Part shown: positions 23,188 to 32,884 of the stretch, piece by piece
How the letters are laid out: each line of letters opens with the position of its first letter
Position numbering within the stretch: position 1 is the stretch's first letter
Assembly (NCBI GenBank): GCA_028277765.1
Contig: JANQFQ010000100.1
Coordinates: 1 to 34,542, forward strand
Source: Desulfobacterales bacterium
Lineage (GTDB): Bacteria > Desulfobacterota > Desulfobacteria > Desulfobacterales > SURF-7
Length of the DNA: 34,542 nucleotides
Direction: 5' to 3'
Notes under the pieces: generated by a model
Told to the model about the DNA's origin: nothing
Seen by the model: the letters and a program-made list of their open reading frames with translations, nothing else
Database searches by the model: none
Made by a program: the position numbers and the translations under genes

Positions 23188-24396
23188 ATGAATAGTATTG
23201 TTACAAATCGTCTGGTCTGTCTGGTTATGATTCTTGCAGTCCTCTTTCCAGTTACTACCTTTGCCGGCGGCTATGACAATAGCAGTGTGGGAGCCAAAGC
23301 ATATCCCATGGCAAGCGCTTTTACCGCCATTGCAGATGATTCTTCGGCGGTCTATCACAATCCTGCTGGCCTTTCGTTTCTGGAAGGGGACACCTGGTAT
23401 GGACAGTTTTACAATAATCTGTATTTTGCGGAAATTACTTATGAGACAGACATCAGGGACAAGAGTGATGAAGTATATGTCATACCCGGTTTTTTCATCG
23501 CAAAGAGAATAGGTAAATGGGGATTTGGCTATGGTTCCTATATCCCTTATGCTGGCGGCGGGGGCGCGAAATATAAGAATTTCCAGGGATCACGATATAA
23601 GACTGAAGGCGCAGCAGGTTTTAATGCTTTTACACCAGCAATATCCTATCAGTTTTCACCAAAATTATCTGTGGGCGCTGGATTTTCAATGTACTGGGGT
23701 GTTATGGAGAGCAAAGCATATCAGTACATGAGAGTTGAAACCGAATATGATGGTGTTTCTGGATACGGCCTCCATACCGGTCTCTTATATAAACCTGCCG
23801 ACAAATGGAGTCTTGGGCTCTGTATCAGGAGCAGGGTGAAAATGGAAATGGATGGGGATGTCACTGCAGATGGTAAAAAAAGCAAATCTGAAGTTGAATA
23901 CACCCTCCCCTATTATATTTCATTCGGGATCGGGTATAAACCTGATTCAAAATTGACCCTCAGTCTCGATTTCTGCCATATGGCGTGGCGGGATATGGAT
24001 GAAATGGAATTTATTACCTGGGGAGAAACAGATGACAATATTACGGCCGGAACAAAAACCATCCGGAAAACCTGGTATGATGACAGCTGGCGAATCGGCC
24101 TGGGTATGGAGTACCAGCTTAAAGATAACCTTGCACTTCGTGGCGGATTAAAATATTCCGGCAATGCCACTCAAAGAAGGGGCCTCGATGTCTCTGATGA
24201 TGTGAACATACTTGTGTCCCCCTCAAGCGATATCGACATGCTGGTCTATTCACTCGGTTTTGCTTATGACTATAGCAAGAAAATTGAAATCGATGTCACC
24301 GCAAACCATACATACGGACTTGAAAGAGATATAAATAACAAAAAGTATAACCAGGAACATATTATATTCTCTTTTGCCGGCAGATTTAGATTCTAG
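23188..24396 (+). CDS. FadL/TodX/OmpP1-family outer-membrane hydrophobic-compound transporter
   Basis: The 402-residue protein has a signal peptide (cleavage near TTFAGG). The FadL hallmark N-terminal hatch follows (SVGAKAYPMASAFTAIADD, then HNPAGLSFL), and then alternating beta strands with a C-terminal phenylalanine (AGRFRF), the usual barrel signature. FadL-type channels let long-chain fatty acids or aromatic hydrocarbons cross the outer membrane. Located directly before an acyl-CoA synthetase, it points to a hydrophobic acid or hydrocarbon as the pathway's substrate. ATG follows AAAGGA. Confidence 0.93.
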   Translation: MNSIVTNRLVCLVMILAVLFPVTTFAGGYDNSSVGAKAYPMASAFTAIADDSSAVYHNPAGLSFLEGDTWYGQFYNNLYFAEITYETDIRDKSDEVYVIPGFFIAKRIGKWGFGYGSYIPYAGGGGAKYKNFQGSRYKTEGAAGFNAFTPAISYQFSPKLSVGAGFSMYWGVMESKAYQYMRVETEYDGVSGYGLHTGLLYKPADKWSLGLCIRSRVKMEMDGDVTADGKKSKSEVEYTLPYYISFGIGYKPDSKLTLSLDFCHMAWRDMDEMEFITWGETDDNITAGTKTIRKTWYDDSWRIGLGMEYQLKDNLALRGGLKYSGNATQRRGLDVSDDVNILVSPSSDIDMLVYSLGFAYDYSKKIEIDVTANHTYGLERDINNKKYNQEHIIFSFAGRFRF

Positions 24397-24429
24397 TATC
24401 ATGTTTTACAAATTAATCGAGGTGTAACA

Positions 24430-25866
24430 TTGAATTCGAATGACATAACAAAAATTGATGCCTTTTTTAATCCCTCTTCTCTCGCCATCTTTGGTTCACT
24501 TAGAGAGATTATGGGTACGGCCTTTTGGGCGATCAAAAATCTCCAGGATTTCGGTTTTTCTGGTAATATTTATCCCATCAACCCTGCTGCTGAAAAATAT
24601 GACGGCGTACGCGGGCTTAAGGTATATTCAGACATTTGTGACATATCAGGACGTATAGACCTTGCGCTGATCCTGACCCCCCCTGAAACCGTCCCCGGTA
24701 TTGTGAAAAAATGCGGTGAAAAAGGGGTAAAAGCGATTATTATTTTGTCTGAAGGATTTGCTGAGTCAGGAGAAGTAGGCGCTGGATACCAGTCACAAGC
24801 TGTAGAATTTGCCCGAAACGCGGATATGAGGATTATGGGGCCGAACACTTTCGGTGTTGTCAATCCATCAAACGGTCTGTTCACCATACCACCATATGTT
24901 GATAATGAAAAACTTGAAGATGGCGGTATTGCTGTCTGCAGCCAAACAGGTTCCATAGGCCCTCACCAGATGCCCCTCCAGGACTGGTCGTTTCCCATCA
25001 GTAAAATGTGTGATATCGGAAACAAATGCGATGTGGATGAGACAGATATCTTGAACTATCTGGCAAATGACCAGGAAACCAAAGTGATTGCCATGCACCT
25101 GGAAGATGTAAGGGACGGCACCCGTTTCATGGAAGCTGCTCAAAGAGTAACAAAAATAAAACCTCTGGTGGTTTTAAAAGCAGGCCGAAGCCAAGCTGGC
25201 GGAAAAGCTGCGGCATCCCATACCGGTTCACTCATGGGTAATGATAAAATTTATGACGCGGCATTTAAACAGACCGGCATCATAAGAGTTAATACCTGGA
25301 GAGAATTCTGGGAGGTTCCTCGAACCTTGGTTTGTCAGCCCCTCCCAAAAGGGAACCGGTTCGCGGTAATGACCTTTACCGGCGGCCAGGGGATCCTCGC
25401 GGTTGACGCGGCCTCAGATGCAGGGCTTAGCATCGCTAAATTCACAAAAGAGACTGACAAAAAATTAAAACATGTTTTTCATCGGCTTGGTAGCAACCCT
25501 GTTGATATCGGTCCTGCCATATCGGATTCCCGCAGTCAAAGCGCCGCCAATCCCTTTGAAACCATAGAAACAGTAAGTTCTATCTTTCTTAATGATAAAA
25601 GCGTGGATTGCGCCACATTTACCTGTTATATGGGGAAACATCTTATCGGCCTGATCCCCATGCTGGTCGATATGTTTGACAAACTTTCAAAAAACAGTTC
25701 AAAAGCAATGAACGTATGGATCTATGGGACATGCCTGCAATCAATGGAAGAATTCGGCAGGCAGCTCCAGAAACGGAATATACCGTATTATTTTGATATG
25801 GATATCGCGGTTAAAACGCATGGGTACGCAGCGCAGTATGCAGAATACCGACGCAGCAACAAATAA
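24430..25866 (+). CDS. ADP-forming acyl-CoA synthetase, alpha subunit (CoA-binding and phospho-His)
   Basis: The 478-residue protein has an N-terminal CoA-binding Rossmann domain (SLAIFGSLREIMGT, IYPINP) and succinyl-CoA-ligase-like domains. The catalytic phospho-histidine lies in AASHTGSLMG. The loop that usually reads GPNC-x-G is GPNTFGVVNP here. Such enzymes convert acid + CoA + ATP to acyl-CoA + ADP + Pi, or run in reverse to make ATP. The start is TTG, seven bases after GAGG. The ATP-grasp half is separate and follows 14 bases downstream, so this is the two-subunit form rather than the fused one. The acid activated is unknown; the FadL gene upstream suggests a hydrophobic one. Confidence 0.9.
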   Translation: MNSNDITKIDAFFNPSSLAIFGSLREIMGTAFWAIKNLQDFGFSGNIYPINPAAEKYDGVRGLKVYSDICDISGRIDLALILTPPETVPGIVKKCGEKGVKAIIILSEGFAESGEVGAGYQSQAVEFARNADMRIMGPNTFGVVNPSNGLFTIPPYVDNEKLEDGGIAVCSQTGSIGPHQMPLQDWSFPISKMCDIGNKCDVDETDILNYLANDQETKVIAMHLEDVRDGTRFMEAAQRVTKIKPLVVLKAGRSQAGGKAAASHTGSLMGNDKIYDAAFKQTGIIRVNTWREFWEVPRTLVCQPLPKGNRFAVMTFTGGQGILAVDAASDAGLSIAKFTKETDKKLKHVFHRLGSNPVDIGPAISDSRSQSAANPFETIETVSSIFLNDKSVDCATFTCYMGKHLIGLIPMLVDMFDKLSKNSSKAMNVWIYGTCLQSMEEFGRQLQKRNIPYYFDMDIAVKTHGYAAQYAEYRRSNK

Positions 25867-25880
25867 AACGGAGTCAGTAG

Positions 25881-26579
25881 ATGACCAGCAGAATTATCAT
25901 AGAAGCGATAAAAAACAGCCGGACAGTTTTAACAGAAGTTGAGGCAAAAAAGCTTGTTGCTTCAGCTGGCATACCTGCTGTTAAAACAATGCTTGCCTCA
26001 TCAAAAGCAGATGCGGTAAGAATAAGTAGAAAGATAGGATACCCTGTGGCACTTAAGATTGTTTCACCTGAGATTATACATAAAAGTGATTCCGGAGGGG
26101 TTCATCTGAATTTGGAGAATGCTTCCCAGACAGGGAAGGTGTATTCGGAAATGATGGCAAAAGCTCAAGAAACTTATCCCCGGGCAGACATCCTTGGAGT
26201 AGCTGTACAGAAAATGGCAAGCCCGGGTGTTGAAGTCATCATGGGAATGTCCAGGGATCCGCACTTTGGTCCGGCCCTCATGTTCGGCCTTGGCGGTGTT
26301 TTTGTAGAAACATTGAAAGATGTGTCATTTCGAATCGTTCCGATCAAAAAAAGAGACGCAAAACAGATGATAAAAGAAGTGAAGGGGTATCCCCTTCTGA
26401 AGGGTGCCCGCTGCCAAAAACCGGTCAACATAAAAGCCCTTGAGAACATGCTGGTAAAGCTTTCTGATCTGGTACACAAAACACCGGAAATTAAAGAGCT
26501 TGACCTGAACCCTGTTGTTGTCGACAGCAAACATGCCATGGCAGTGGATGCCAGGGTTATCCTGGAAGGGAGTACATAA
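25881..26579 (+). CDS. ADP-forming acyl-CoA synthetase, beta subunit (ATP-grasp)
   Basis: The 232-residue ATP-grasp protein has GYPVALKIVSPEIIHKSDSGGV, where the lysines and glycines contact ATP, and GVEVIMGMSRDPHFGPALMFGLGGVFVE, followed by ELDLNPVVV. These are the standard segments of beta subunits of acetate-CoA-ligase-type enzymes. It phosphorylates the histidine of the alpha subunit. GGAG lies about nine bases before the ATG. The gene closes the first half of the operon; a 657-base repeat region follows. Confidence 0.92.
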   Translation: MTSRIIIEAIKNSRTVLTEVEAKKLVASAGIPAVKTMLASSKADAVRISRKIGYPVALKIVSPEIIHKSDSGGVHLNLENASQTGKVYSEMMAKAQETYPRADILGVAVQKMASPGVEVIMGMSRDPHFGPALMFGLGGVFVETLKDVSFRIVPIKKRDAKQMIKEVKGYPLLKGARCQKPVNIKALENMLVKLSDLVHKTPEIKELDLNPVVVDSKHAMAVDARVILEGST

Positions 26580-27230
26580 CAACTGCAGTGCCTAAAGTGC
26601 CTTAAGTTACAAGTGCCTTAAGTTGATGTATCGCTTCGCTCTGTCATTTTAAAATATGGTATGATCGTGCTCAGCGAAGCGATAGACGTGGTCGGTTGTT
26701 TAAAGTAAAATAATTTAGAGCAAAATTATTAACAGAACAGGATGAAATGATTAAAAAGGTAGGGACGGATTCATAATCTGCCCGATCGGGGAGATATCAG
26801 GATAAGGTGTAGCGGTGGTATCACCCAGCTCAGTTGTCAACCAGTCAAATTGTAAGTTACAAAGTGTCTCGATTTAATATTTATAAGTAAAGTTAAGGAT
26901 TTTTAACATTATAAAAATATAAAGGCAGAGCGGAGCAAAACATTCACTTTAGGCACTATATTTTTTCACTATACAAGGCACGTATTTATAACTTATTATA
27001 ACCCGATCACGACCACGATCACGATTTTATTAAAACTGGCAGAGCGAAGCGATACATCAACTTAAGGCACTTGTAACTTGTAACTTTAGGCACTTTGTTT
27101 ATGCACTTTTTTAAACCCGATCACGACCACGACCACGTTTTTTTATAATGATAGAGCAAAGCGATACCTTAACTTTAGGCACTTTAGCGCACTTTAGCGC
27201 ACTTTTTTTCTATAGGCACTTAAACAAGGA
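26580..27230. repeat. Complex array of inverted and direct repeats without genes
   Basis: A 40-nt perfect inverted repeat lies at 26604-26643 and 27040-27079 (core agagcgaagcgatacatc). A direct repeat with a period of about 114 bases starts at 27000 and 27114 (aacccgatcacgaccacg), each followed by an agagc-aagcgata word and an actttaggcac word. A further variant is near 26921-26956 and an inverted, interrupted one near 26655-26700. The word cactttaggcac or its inverse occurs at least five times. The middle (about 26755-26870) is non-repetitive and includes gatcggggagatatcagg. No coding frame, tRNA or terminator was recognised. Confidence 0.8.
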
Positions 27231-27236
27231 TAAACT

Positions 27237-28031
27237 ATGCCAGCCACAAAAAATGATATCCGTGTAAACAGCTGGAGCGAACTGTGTGACCGGATGTATG
27301 ACAATTCCTGGCAGGGGGACCTGAAACGCTTCCGTTCCAATTACGCGTTTCTGGGGGTTTCGGATATATCGTATGATCTTAAAAACAGTTTTGCGAGAAA
27401 GTGCGGTACGCATCCTCATCTTGAATATCATCTCCTTCGCAATTTCAGCAAATACGCGCAAATCCCAAACGATGATGCCCATTTTTCAGACTGGCGATGG
27501 CTGATCATCGCCCAGCATCATGGCCTACCTACCCGCCTGCTTGACTGGACCTATTCCCCTTTTGTGGCCGCTCACTTTGCCACAGCAGACACGGATAAGT
27601 TTGATCGTGACGGAGTAATCTGGTTTGCCGACTATGTCAAGATCAACAGGATGCTTCCAAAACCTTTTTCAAAGGAACTTTCAAACGTTGGAGCGAACGC
27701 ATTTACAATTGATATGCTTGAGCATACTATCGGTAGTATTAAGGAATTCGATAGCCTGGGAGATGATCTCGTGGTTTTTTTTGAACCCCCTTCCCTGAAT
27801 GCCAGGATTGTTAACCAGTTTGCTTTTTTCTCAGTCATGTCCAGCCCTGTATCACAACTGGACCAGTGGTTGGAAGCGCATCCTGATCTCTATGGCAGAA
27901 TTATTATACCTAAAAAGTTGAAATGGGAGGTACGAGACAAACTGGACCAGGCCAATATCACTGAAAGAACCCTTTTTCCTGGATTAGACGGTCTGGCCTC
28001 ATGGCTCAAGCGCCATTATACGCCGAGATAA
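27237..28031 (+). CDS. FRG-domain protein
   Basis: The 264-residue protein carries an FRG domain over most of its length. The opening SWSELCDRMYDNSW and YAFLGVSDISYDLKNSFAR replace the usual 'FRGQ..' core with FLG. The diagnostic IIAQHHGLPTRLLDWTYSPFVAAHFA segment is intact, followed by DGVIWFADY. FRG proteins are widespread in bacteria and phages, sometimes in defence loci, and their biochemical role is not settled. AAGGA precedes the ATG by six bases. It lies directly before a flavoprotein and IcmF and right after a repeat array, so it may be an insertion into the operon. No signal peptide is seen. Confidence 0.85.
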   Translation: MPATKNDIRVNSWSELCDRMYDNSWQGDLKRFRSNYAFLGVSDISYDLKNSFARKCGTHPHLEYHLLRNFSKYAQIPNDDAHFSDWRWLIIAQHHGLPTRLLDWTYSPFVAAHFATADTDKFDRDGVIWFADYVKINRMLPKPFSKELSNVGANAFTIDMLEHTIGSIKEFDSLGDDLVVFFEPPSLNARIVNQFAFFSVMSSPVSQLDQWLEAHPDLYGRIIIPKKLKWEVRDKLDQANITERTLFPGLDGLASWLKRHYTPR

Positions 28032-28071
28032 TAAGATTAAAAACAACTGAATGATAATAGGAGATAGCAAT

Positions 28072-29529
28072 ATGCCTGGTCAATCTTATGACATCATCGT
28101 TATTGGAGCTGGTTTTGGTGGAAGCTCCTGCGCGGCCCTGCTGGCACAAAAAGGGTTGACTGTACTGCTTCTGGACAAAAACGCAAGACCTGGTGGTAAA
28201 GCTCTGACGATCTCAAAAAACGGTTTCACCTACACTGTATGGCTAGTGAACAGCGCGCCGCTTCAGGATAATCTGTTAAAGAAAACTTTGGAAGAGCTGG
28301 GTGTTGACGATAAAGTGGAACTGGTAGGCACGGATAATATCATTACATACTTTAAGAACTCCCAGGGAGTACTCACCATTGGCCCTGACAGCAGTTCCTC
28401 TGAACTCGATCCAAACCAGATCTTTGACTGGCTGGAACTCAGTGAAACAGAGCGGGATGAAGCCCTTCGCTTTTTTGGTGACATAACCCTGATGCCGCCT
28501 GAAACAATCGAAACCCTAAATGACATCAGTTTTGGCGAATGGATGAGCCGTTATAATATTACCCAAAATTTAAAAAGCTTTATGTCTTTTTTAACAGACG
28601 GGTGTTTTCTGGTTCCAGTCGAGCGACAATGTTGCGCTGAAACAATCCGGACAATGCAGGCGATTTTTTTGCGGGGCGGCAATCACTTTTGCAAAGGCGG
28701 ATGGGGAAAAGCAGCAGAGGCTTTTGCTGACGCGGTAGAAGCGAATAACGGCTCTGTAATGATGAAAACACGGGTGGATAAAATTATTGTTAAAGACGGC
28801 AGCGTGACCGGTGTAAACGCCGGAGGGAACATTTATAATGCACCAATAGTCATCAGCAATATTGGGATCCAACCCACCATCTTGAAGCTGATTGACAATC
28901 AATATGTAGAAGACAGTTATCTTGATGATGTTAAACAACTTAAACCATCATGGGGTTTCATGGGAACGCGGTATTTTCTTAATAAAAGAATTACAGACAA
29001 ATCATTCGGCATTCTTTTCTCTCCGGAAACAGCTTGGACCGATGAGAAATTTAACAAGGCCAGGGCAGGAGAAATGCCGGAGGATGTGCCCCTATGGTAT
29101 GAAGTCCCCACAAATTACGACCCAAACAGTTCCCCTGAAGGGAAAATGATCATCATGACCGGTTTTATCAGCCCCAGTGATCCTGAAATGACACAGGAAG
29201 AGATCGACCGGTGGTTAGCTAAAGGAGAAGAGATGATTCTGCAGATATTCCCTGATCTGCCCAAATACATTGAAAACCGTGAACATTACACCCCCCACGA
29301 TGTTTCCGCCCTTACCCGCGACCATGTTCTTGCAGGCCAGGGAGGAGAATGTATCGGACTGGCTCAATGCATAGGTCAGGCAGGATCTTCTAAACCATCC
29401 TTTCAATCTCCGATCCAGGGGTTGTTCTATGTTGGATGTGACGCTGGTGGTACTGGGATTGGCATCCACCAGGCAGTAGATTCCGGTATAAATGTGGCTA
29501 ACGCGGTTTATAAACAGATTAGAGGTTAA
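28072..29529 (+). CDS. CrtI/phytoene-desaturase-like FAD-dependent oxidoreductase 3
   Basis: The 485-residue flavoprotein begins with the dinucleotide-binding motif IVIGAGFGGSSCAALLAQKG, then LLDKNARPGGKAL. It ends with LFYVGCDAGGTGIGIHQAVDSGINVANAV, the C-terminal FAD-binding segment of the CrtI superfamily. The start is the ATG at 28072 after a TAGGAG site; the ATG at 28051 precedes that site. It differs clearly from the pair at 5488-8959 (GGK instead of GGGLATE), so it is a separate branch. The stop overlaps the next possible start (TAATG), which ties its expression to the mutase. Substrate is unknown. Confidence 0.85.
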   Translation: MPGQSYDIIVIGAGFGGSSCAALLAQKGLTVLLLDKNARPGGKALTISKNGFTYTVWLVNSAPLQDNLLKKTLEELGVDDKVELVGTDNIITYFKNSQGVLTIGPDSSSSELDPNQIFDWLELSETERDEALRFFGDITLMPPETIETLNDISFGEWMSRYNITQNLKSFMSFLTDGCFLVPVERQCCAETIRTMQAIFLRGGNHFCKGGWGKAAEAFADAVEANNGSVMMKTRVDKIIVKDGSVTGVNAGGNIYNAPIVISNIGIQPTILKLIDNQYVEDSYLDDVKQLKPSWGFMGTRYFLNKRITDKSFGILFSPETAWTDEKFNKARAGEMPEDVPLWYEVPTNYDPNSSPEGKMIIMTGFISPSDPEMTQEEIDRWLAKGEEMILQIFPDLPKYIENREHYTPHDVSALTRDHVLAGQGGECIGLAQCIGQAGSSKPSFQSPIQGLFYVGCDAGGTGIGIHQAVDSGINVANAVYKQIRG

Positions 29530-29534
29530 TGTTA

Positions 29535-32500
29535 ATGAGTGACAAAAGATATAAACCAAAAAACAACATCCGTGTTATCACGGCAACCGCTTTATTTGAC
29601 GGTCATGATGCAGCCATTAATATTATGAGGAGGATCCTTCAGGATACTGGTTGCGAGGTTATACATCTTGGACACAACAGGTCCGTGCAGGAGATAGTGA
29701 CCGCAGCCATTGAAGAGGATGTACAGGGTATCGCCATGTCCTGCTATCAGGGCGGTCATATGGAATCATTTAAATACATGATCGACCTTCTTAAACAACA
29801 CAAGGTCTCCCATATCAAAGTGTTTGGTGGTGGCGGCGGTGTGATTGTATTGGATGAGATAAAAGAACTTGAAGATTATGGTGTAGCAAAAATATATTCT
29901 CCTGAAGACGGCACAACACTCGGCCTCCAGGGGATTATCAATCACATGGTAAAGGAGATTGATTTTCCTACTGCTTTAAAAAGAATACCGACACTTAAAA
30001 ATTTAAATCCAGGAAACAGAAGACTGATCGCCGGTCTCATTACTGCTTTCGAACAGTCAACATCAAGGAAAAGCATTAAACCAAATGCTGCTGCTTTAAA
30101 AAAAATCAAGTCAGACATAAAGAAAAAGGCGAAAAAAAGAATTGTTCCTGTTATCGGGATCACTGGCACAGGGGGCGCCGGCAAATCGTCTTTAACAGAC
30201 GAACTGATTTTAAGGCTTTTAAATGATTTTAAAAACATGCATATCGCGGTAATAAGCTGTGATCCCACCCGCAAAAAAACCAGGGGCGCACTTCTGGGTG
30301 ACCGTATCAGGATGAACGCCATCAGCGGCTCGCGGACATACATGCGGAGCATGGCAACACGAAAAGCCAGGGCTGAAATACCTGCCGCCCTGCCGGATGC
30401 ACTCTCTGTTTTAAAGGCATCTGGCTTTGATATCATCATCGCAGAAACCGCCGGTATCGGTCAGGGAGATTCAAAAATTGTCGACCTTGCAGACTTTTCA
30501 GTTTATGTCATGACCAGTGAATTCGGTGCAGCATCTCAGCTTGAAAAAATCGAAATGCTTGATTACGCGGATATCGTTGTTGTTAACAAGTACGAAAAAC
30601 AGGGGAGTGAAGACGCGGTCCGTGATGTGAGAAAACAGGTCCAACGCAACCTAAAAAAATGGGACTTACCCCTTGAAGATCTGCCGGTATTTGGTACAAT
30701 TGCCTCTAAATTCAATGATAGTGGAGTTACCGCTCTTTACCATTACATTCTTGAAAAGGTCGGTGAGAAAACCAATAACCACCTGACGTCATCCCTCAAA
30801 AAACCATCTGCCAGTGTATCTGATTCAAAAGATATCATTATCCCGCCGGAACGGACAAACTATCTCATGGAAATCGCGGAAACCGTCAGAGAGTATCACG
30901 GTAGAACAGAACAACAGGCAGACAGCCTGAGAAGACACTGGCATTTGGAAGAAACCTTAAATGATACAGCTTTATTGCAACACCCCTCTTTAAGAAAACA
31001 GCTTAATAAGGAAGTTAAAAAAACAAAAACAGCTTTAGACAAAGAGACCATCGACCTTTTAAAAGATTGGCAGCAGATCCAAAAAATATATACAAAAGGC
31101 GAACTGGCATATACCGTAAGAGACCGTGAAATAAAAGTCCCCCTGTATTCGGAAACACTTTCGCGGACAAGCGTTCCAAAAATTGTTCTTCCGAATTTCA
31201 AAGATCCAGGGGAAATTTATCGTTGGTTGCGGGAAGAACATCTTCCGGGATATTTCCCTTATACGGCCGGTGTTTTTCCGTTAAAACGGACTGATGAAGA
31301 ACCAACACGGATGTTCGCGGGAGAAGGTGATCCTGCCCGCACCAACAGGCGTTTTAAGGTCCTGTCTGGGGATTACGAGGCCAAACGGCTTTCCACCGCA
31401 TTTGATTCCCCAACCTTATATGGATGCGATCCTGATAAAGAACCGGATATTTACGGCAAGGTCGGCACGTCAGGTGTCAGTATCTGCACACTTGATGATG
31501 TAAAAGTGCTCTACAGCGGTTTTGACCTATGCGCGCCCAATACATCTGTATCCATGACAATCAATGGCCCTGCGCCGATTATGCTTGCCATGTTTTTAAA
31601 CGCCGCGATTGATCAGCAGGTTGATGCATTCACAGCAAAACATAATAAGCAGCCCTCAAAAAAGCAGCTGAAAACTATCCGTTCAAAAGTTCTATCCAAC
31701 ATACGCGGCACAGTCCAGGCAGACATCCTCAAAGAAGACCAGGGACAAAACACCTGTATTTTCTCTATTGAATTTGCCCTAAAAATGATGGGAGATATAC
31801 AGGCATACTTTATTAAGAACAACGTTCAGAATTTTTATTCCGCGTCAATTTCCGGTTACCATATTGCCGAAGCAGGTGCCAATCCTATCACACAGCTGGC
31901 ACTCACCCTTGCTAATGGATTTACCTATGTTGAATACTACTTGTCACGGGGTATGCCCATAGATAGTTTTGCGCCAAACCTCTCCTTCTTTTTTTCAAAC
32001 GGCATGGATCCAGAATACACGGTCATTGGAAGGGTGGCAAGGCGTATATGGTCCATTGCCATGAAAGAAAAATATAATGCATCAGAACGTTCCCAAATGC
32101 TCAAGTATCATATTCAGACATCCGGCCGTTCCCTGCACAGCCAGGAAATTCAGTTTAATGACATCCGGACCACACTCCAGGCCCTGTGTGCTGTATACGA
32201 CAACTGTAGCAGTCTGCACACAAACGCTTATGATGAAGCGATTACTACGCCAGGTGATGAATCGGTCAGGCGAGCTCTCGCTATACAGATGATCGTTAAC
32301 CGCGAATGGGGACTTGCCAAAAATGAAAACCCTTCTCAGGGAAGTTTTATTGTGGAAGAGCTAACCCGCCTGGTGGAAGAAGCGATACTGCTAGAATTTG
32401 ACAGGATATCCTTGCGGGGCGGTGTCCTGGGAGCCATGGAAACCGGCTATCAGCGAAGCAAGATACAGGAAGAATCAATTTTTTATGAAATGCAAAAGGA

Positions 32501-32807
32501 TTCCGGTAAGCTTCCGATTATTGGTGTTAACACTTTTCTCAATTCAAACACTTCAGGAGAAACAGATGAAAATGTAGAACTAGCCCGTGCTACTGAAAAA
32601 GAAAAAAAATCACAGATGCAGCGCCTGAATAGATTTAAAAAACAGCATAAAAAAGAATCTGCTAAAGCGTTAAAACAGCTACAGAAAATAGCCCTTACCG
32701 GCGGAAATATCTTTACGGAACTGATGAATACCGTCCGCTCATGCAGCCTTGGCCAAATAACAACCGTATTGAACGATATAGGGGGGAGGCATAGGAGGAG
32801 TATGTAG
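29535..32807 (+). CDS. icmF: Fused isobutyryl-CoA mutase (B12 domain - G-protein chaperone - mutase)
   Basis: The 1090-residue protein has the IcmF layout. An N-terminal B12-binding domain (FDGHDAAI as DxHxxG-like) comes first. A MeaB-type GTPase follows (GITGTGGAGKSS Walker A, ETAGIGQGD, VVNKYEKQG), then a mutase barrel with FAGEGDPARTNRRF. At the two substrate-specificity positions it has Phe581 (TAGVF, codon 31275) and Gln738 (GQNTCIF, codon 31746). Isobutyryl-CoA-type mutases have Phe and Gln there, while methylmalonyl-CoA mutase has Tyr and Arg. It should interconvert isobutyryl-CoA and butyryl-CoA, or a homologue such as pivalyl/isovaleryl-CoA, using adenosylcobalamin. The ATG at 29535 suits the GAGG site better than that at 29529. 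Confidence 0.93.
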   Translation: MSDKRYKPKNNIRVITATALFDGHDAAINIMRRILQDTGCEVIHLGHNRSVQEIVTAAIEEDVQGIAMSCYQGGHMESFKYMIDLLKQHKVSHIKVFGGGGGVIVLDEIKELEDYGVAKIYSPEDGTTLGLQGIINHMVKEIDFPTALKRIPTLKNLNPGNRRLIAGLITAFEQSTSRKSIKPNAAALKKIKSDIKKKAKKRIVPVIGITGTGGAGKSSLTDELILRLLNDFKNMHIAVISCDPTRKKTRGALLGDRIRMNAISGSRTYMRSMATRKARAEIPAALPDALSVLKASGFDIIIAETAGIGQGDSKIVDLADFSVYVMTSEFGAASQLEKIEMLDYADIVVVNKYEKQGSEDAVRDVRKQVQRNLKKWDLPLEDLPVFGTIASKFNDSGVTALYHYILEKVGEKTNNHLTSSLKKPSASVSDSKDIIIPPERTNYLMEIAETVREYHGRTEQQADSLRRHWHLEETLNDTALLQHPSLRKQLNKEVKKTKTALDKETIDLLKDWQQIQKIYTKGELAYTVRDREIKVPLYSETLSRTSVPKIVLPNFKDPGEIYRWLREEHLPGYFPYTAGVFPLKRTDEEPTRMFAGEGDPARTNRRFKVLSGDYEAKRLSTAFDSPTLYGCDPDKEPDIYGKVGTSGVSICTLDDVKVLYSGFDLCAPNTSVSMTINGPAPIMLAMFLNAAIDQQVDAFTAKHNKQPSKKQLKTIRSKVLSNIRGTVQADILKEDQGQNTCIFSIEFALKMMGDIQAYFIKNNVQNFYSASISGYHIAEAGANPITQLALTLANGFTYVEYYLSRGMPIDSFAPNLSFFFSNGMDPEYTVIGRVARRIWSIAMKEKYNASERSQMLKYHIQTSGRSLHSQEIQFNDIRTTLQALCAVYDNCSSLHTNAYDEAITTPGDESVRRALAIQMIVNREWGLAKNENPSQGSFIVEELTRLVEEAILLEFDRISLRGGVLGAMETGYQRSKIQEESIFYEMQKDSGKLPIIGVNTFLNSNTSGETDENVELARATEKEKKSQMQRLNRFKKQHKKESAKALKQLQKIALTGGNIFTELMNTVRSCSLGQITTVLNDIGGRHRRSM

Positions 32808-32884
32808 GTTTACTTGTGAAAGTCTAGATTTGACTTTACAAACAGTTTCAGTTTCTTTTCAAAGCAATGCATTAAATAGATATT

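Noticed and set aside
26755..26870. tRNA-like or riboswitch-like sequence in the middle of the repeat array
   Set aside because: Short complementary words exist (ggtg/cacc, cccgatcggg), but no cloverleaf or known riboswitch core could be drawn.
29535..32807. Methylmalonyl-CoA mutase
   Set aside because: The specificity positions are Phe and Gln, not Tyr and Arg, and the internal G-protein domain is the IcmF fusion.
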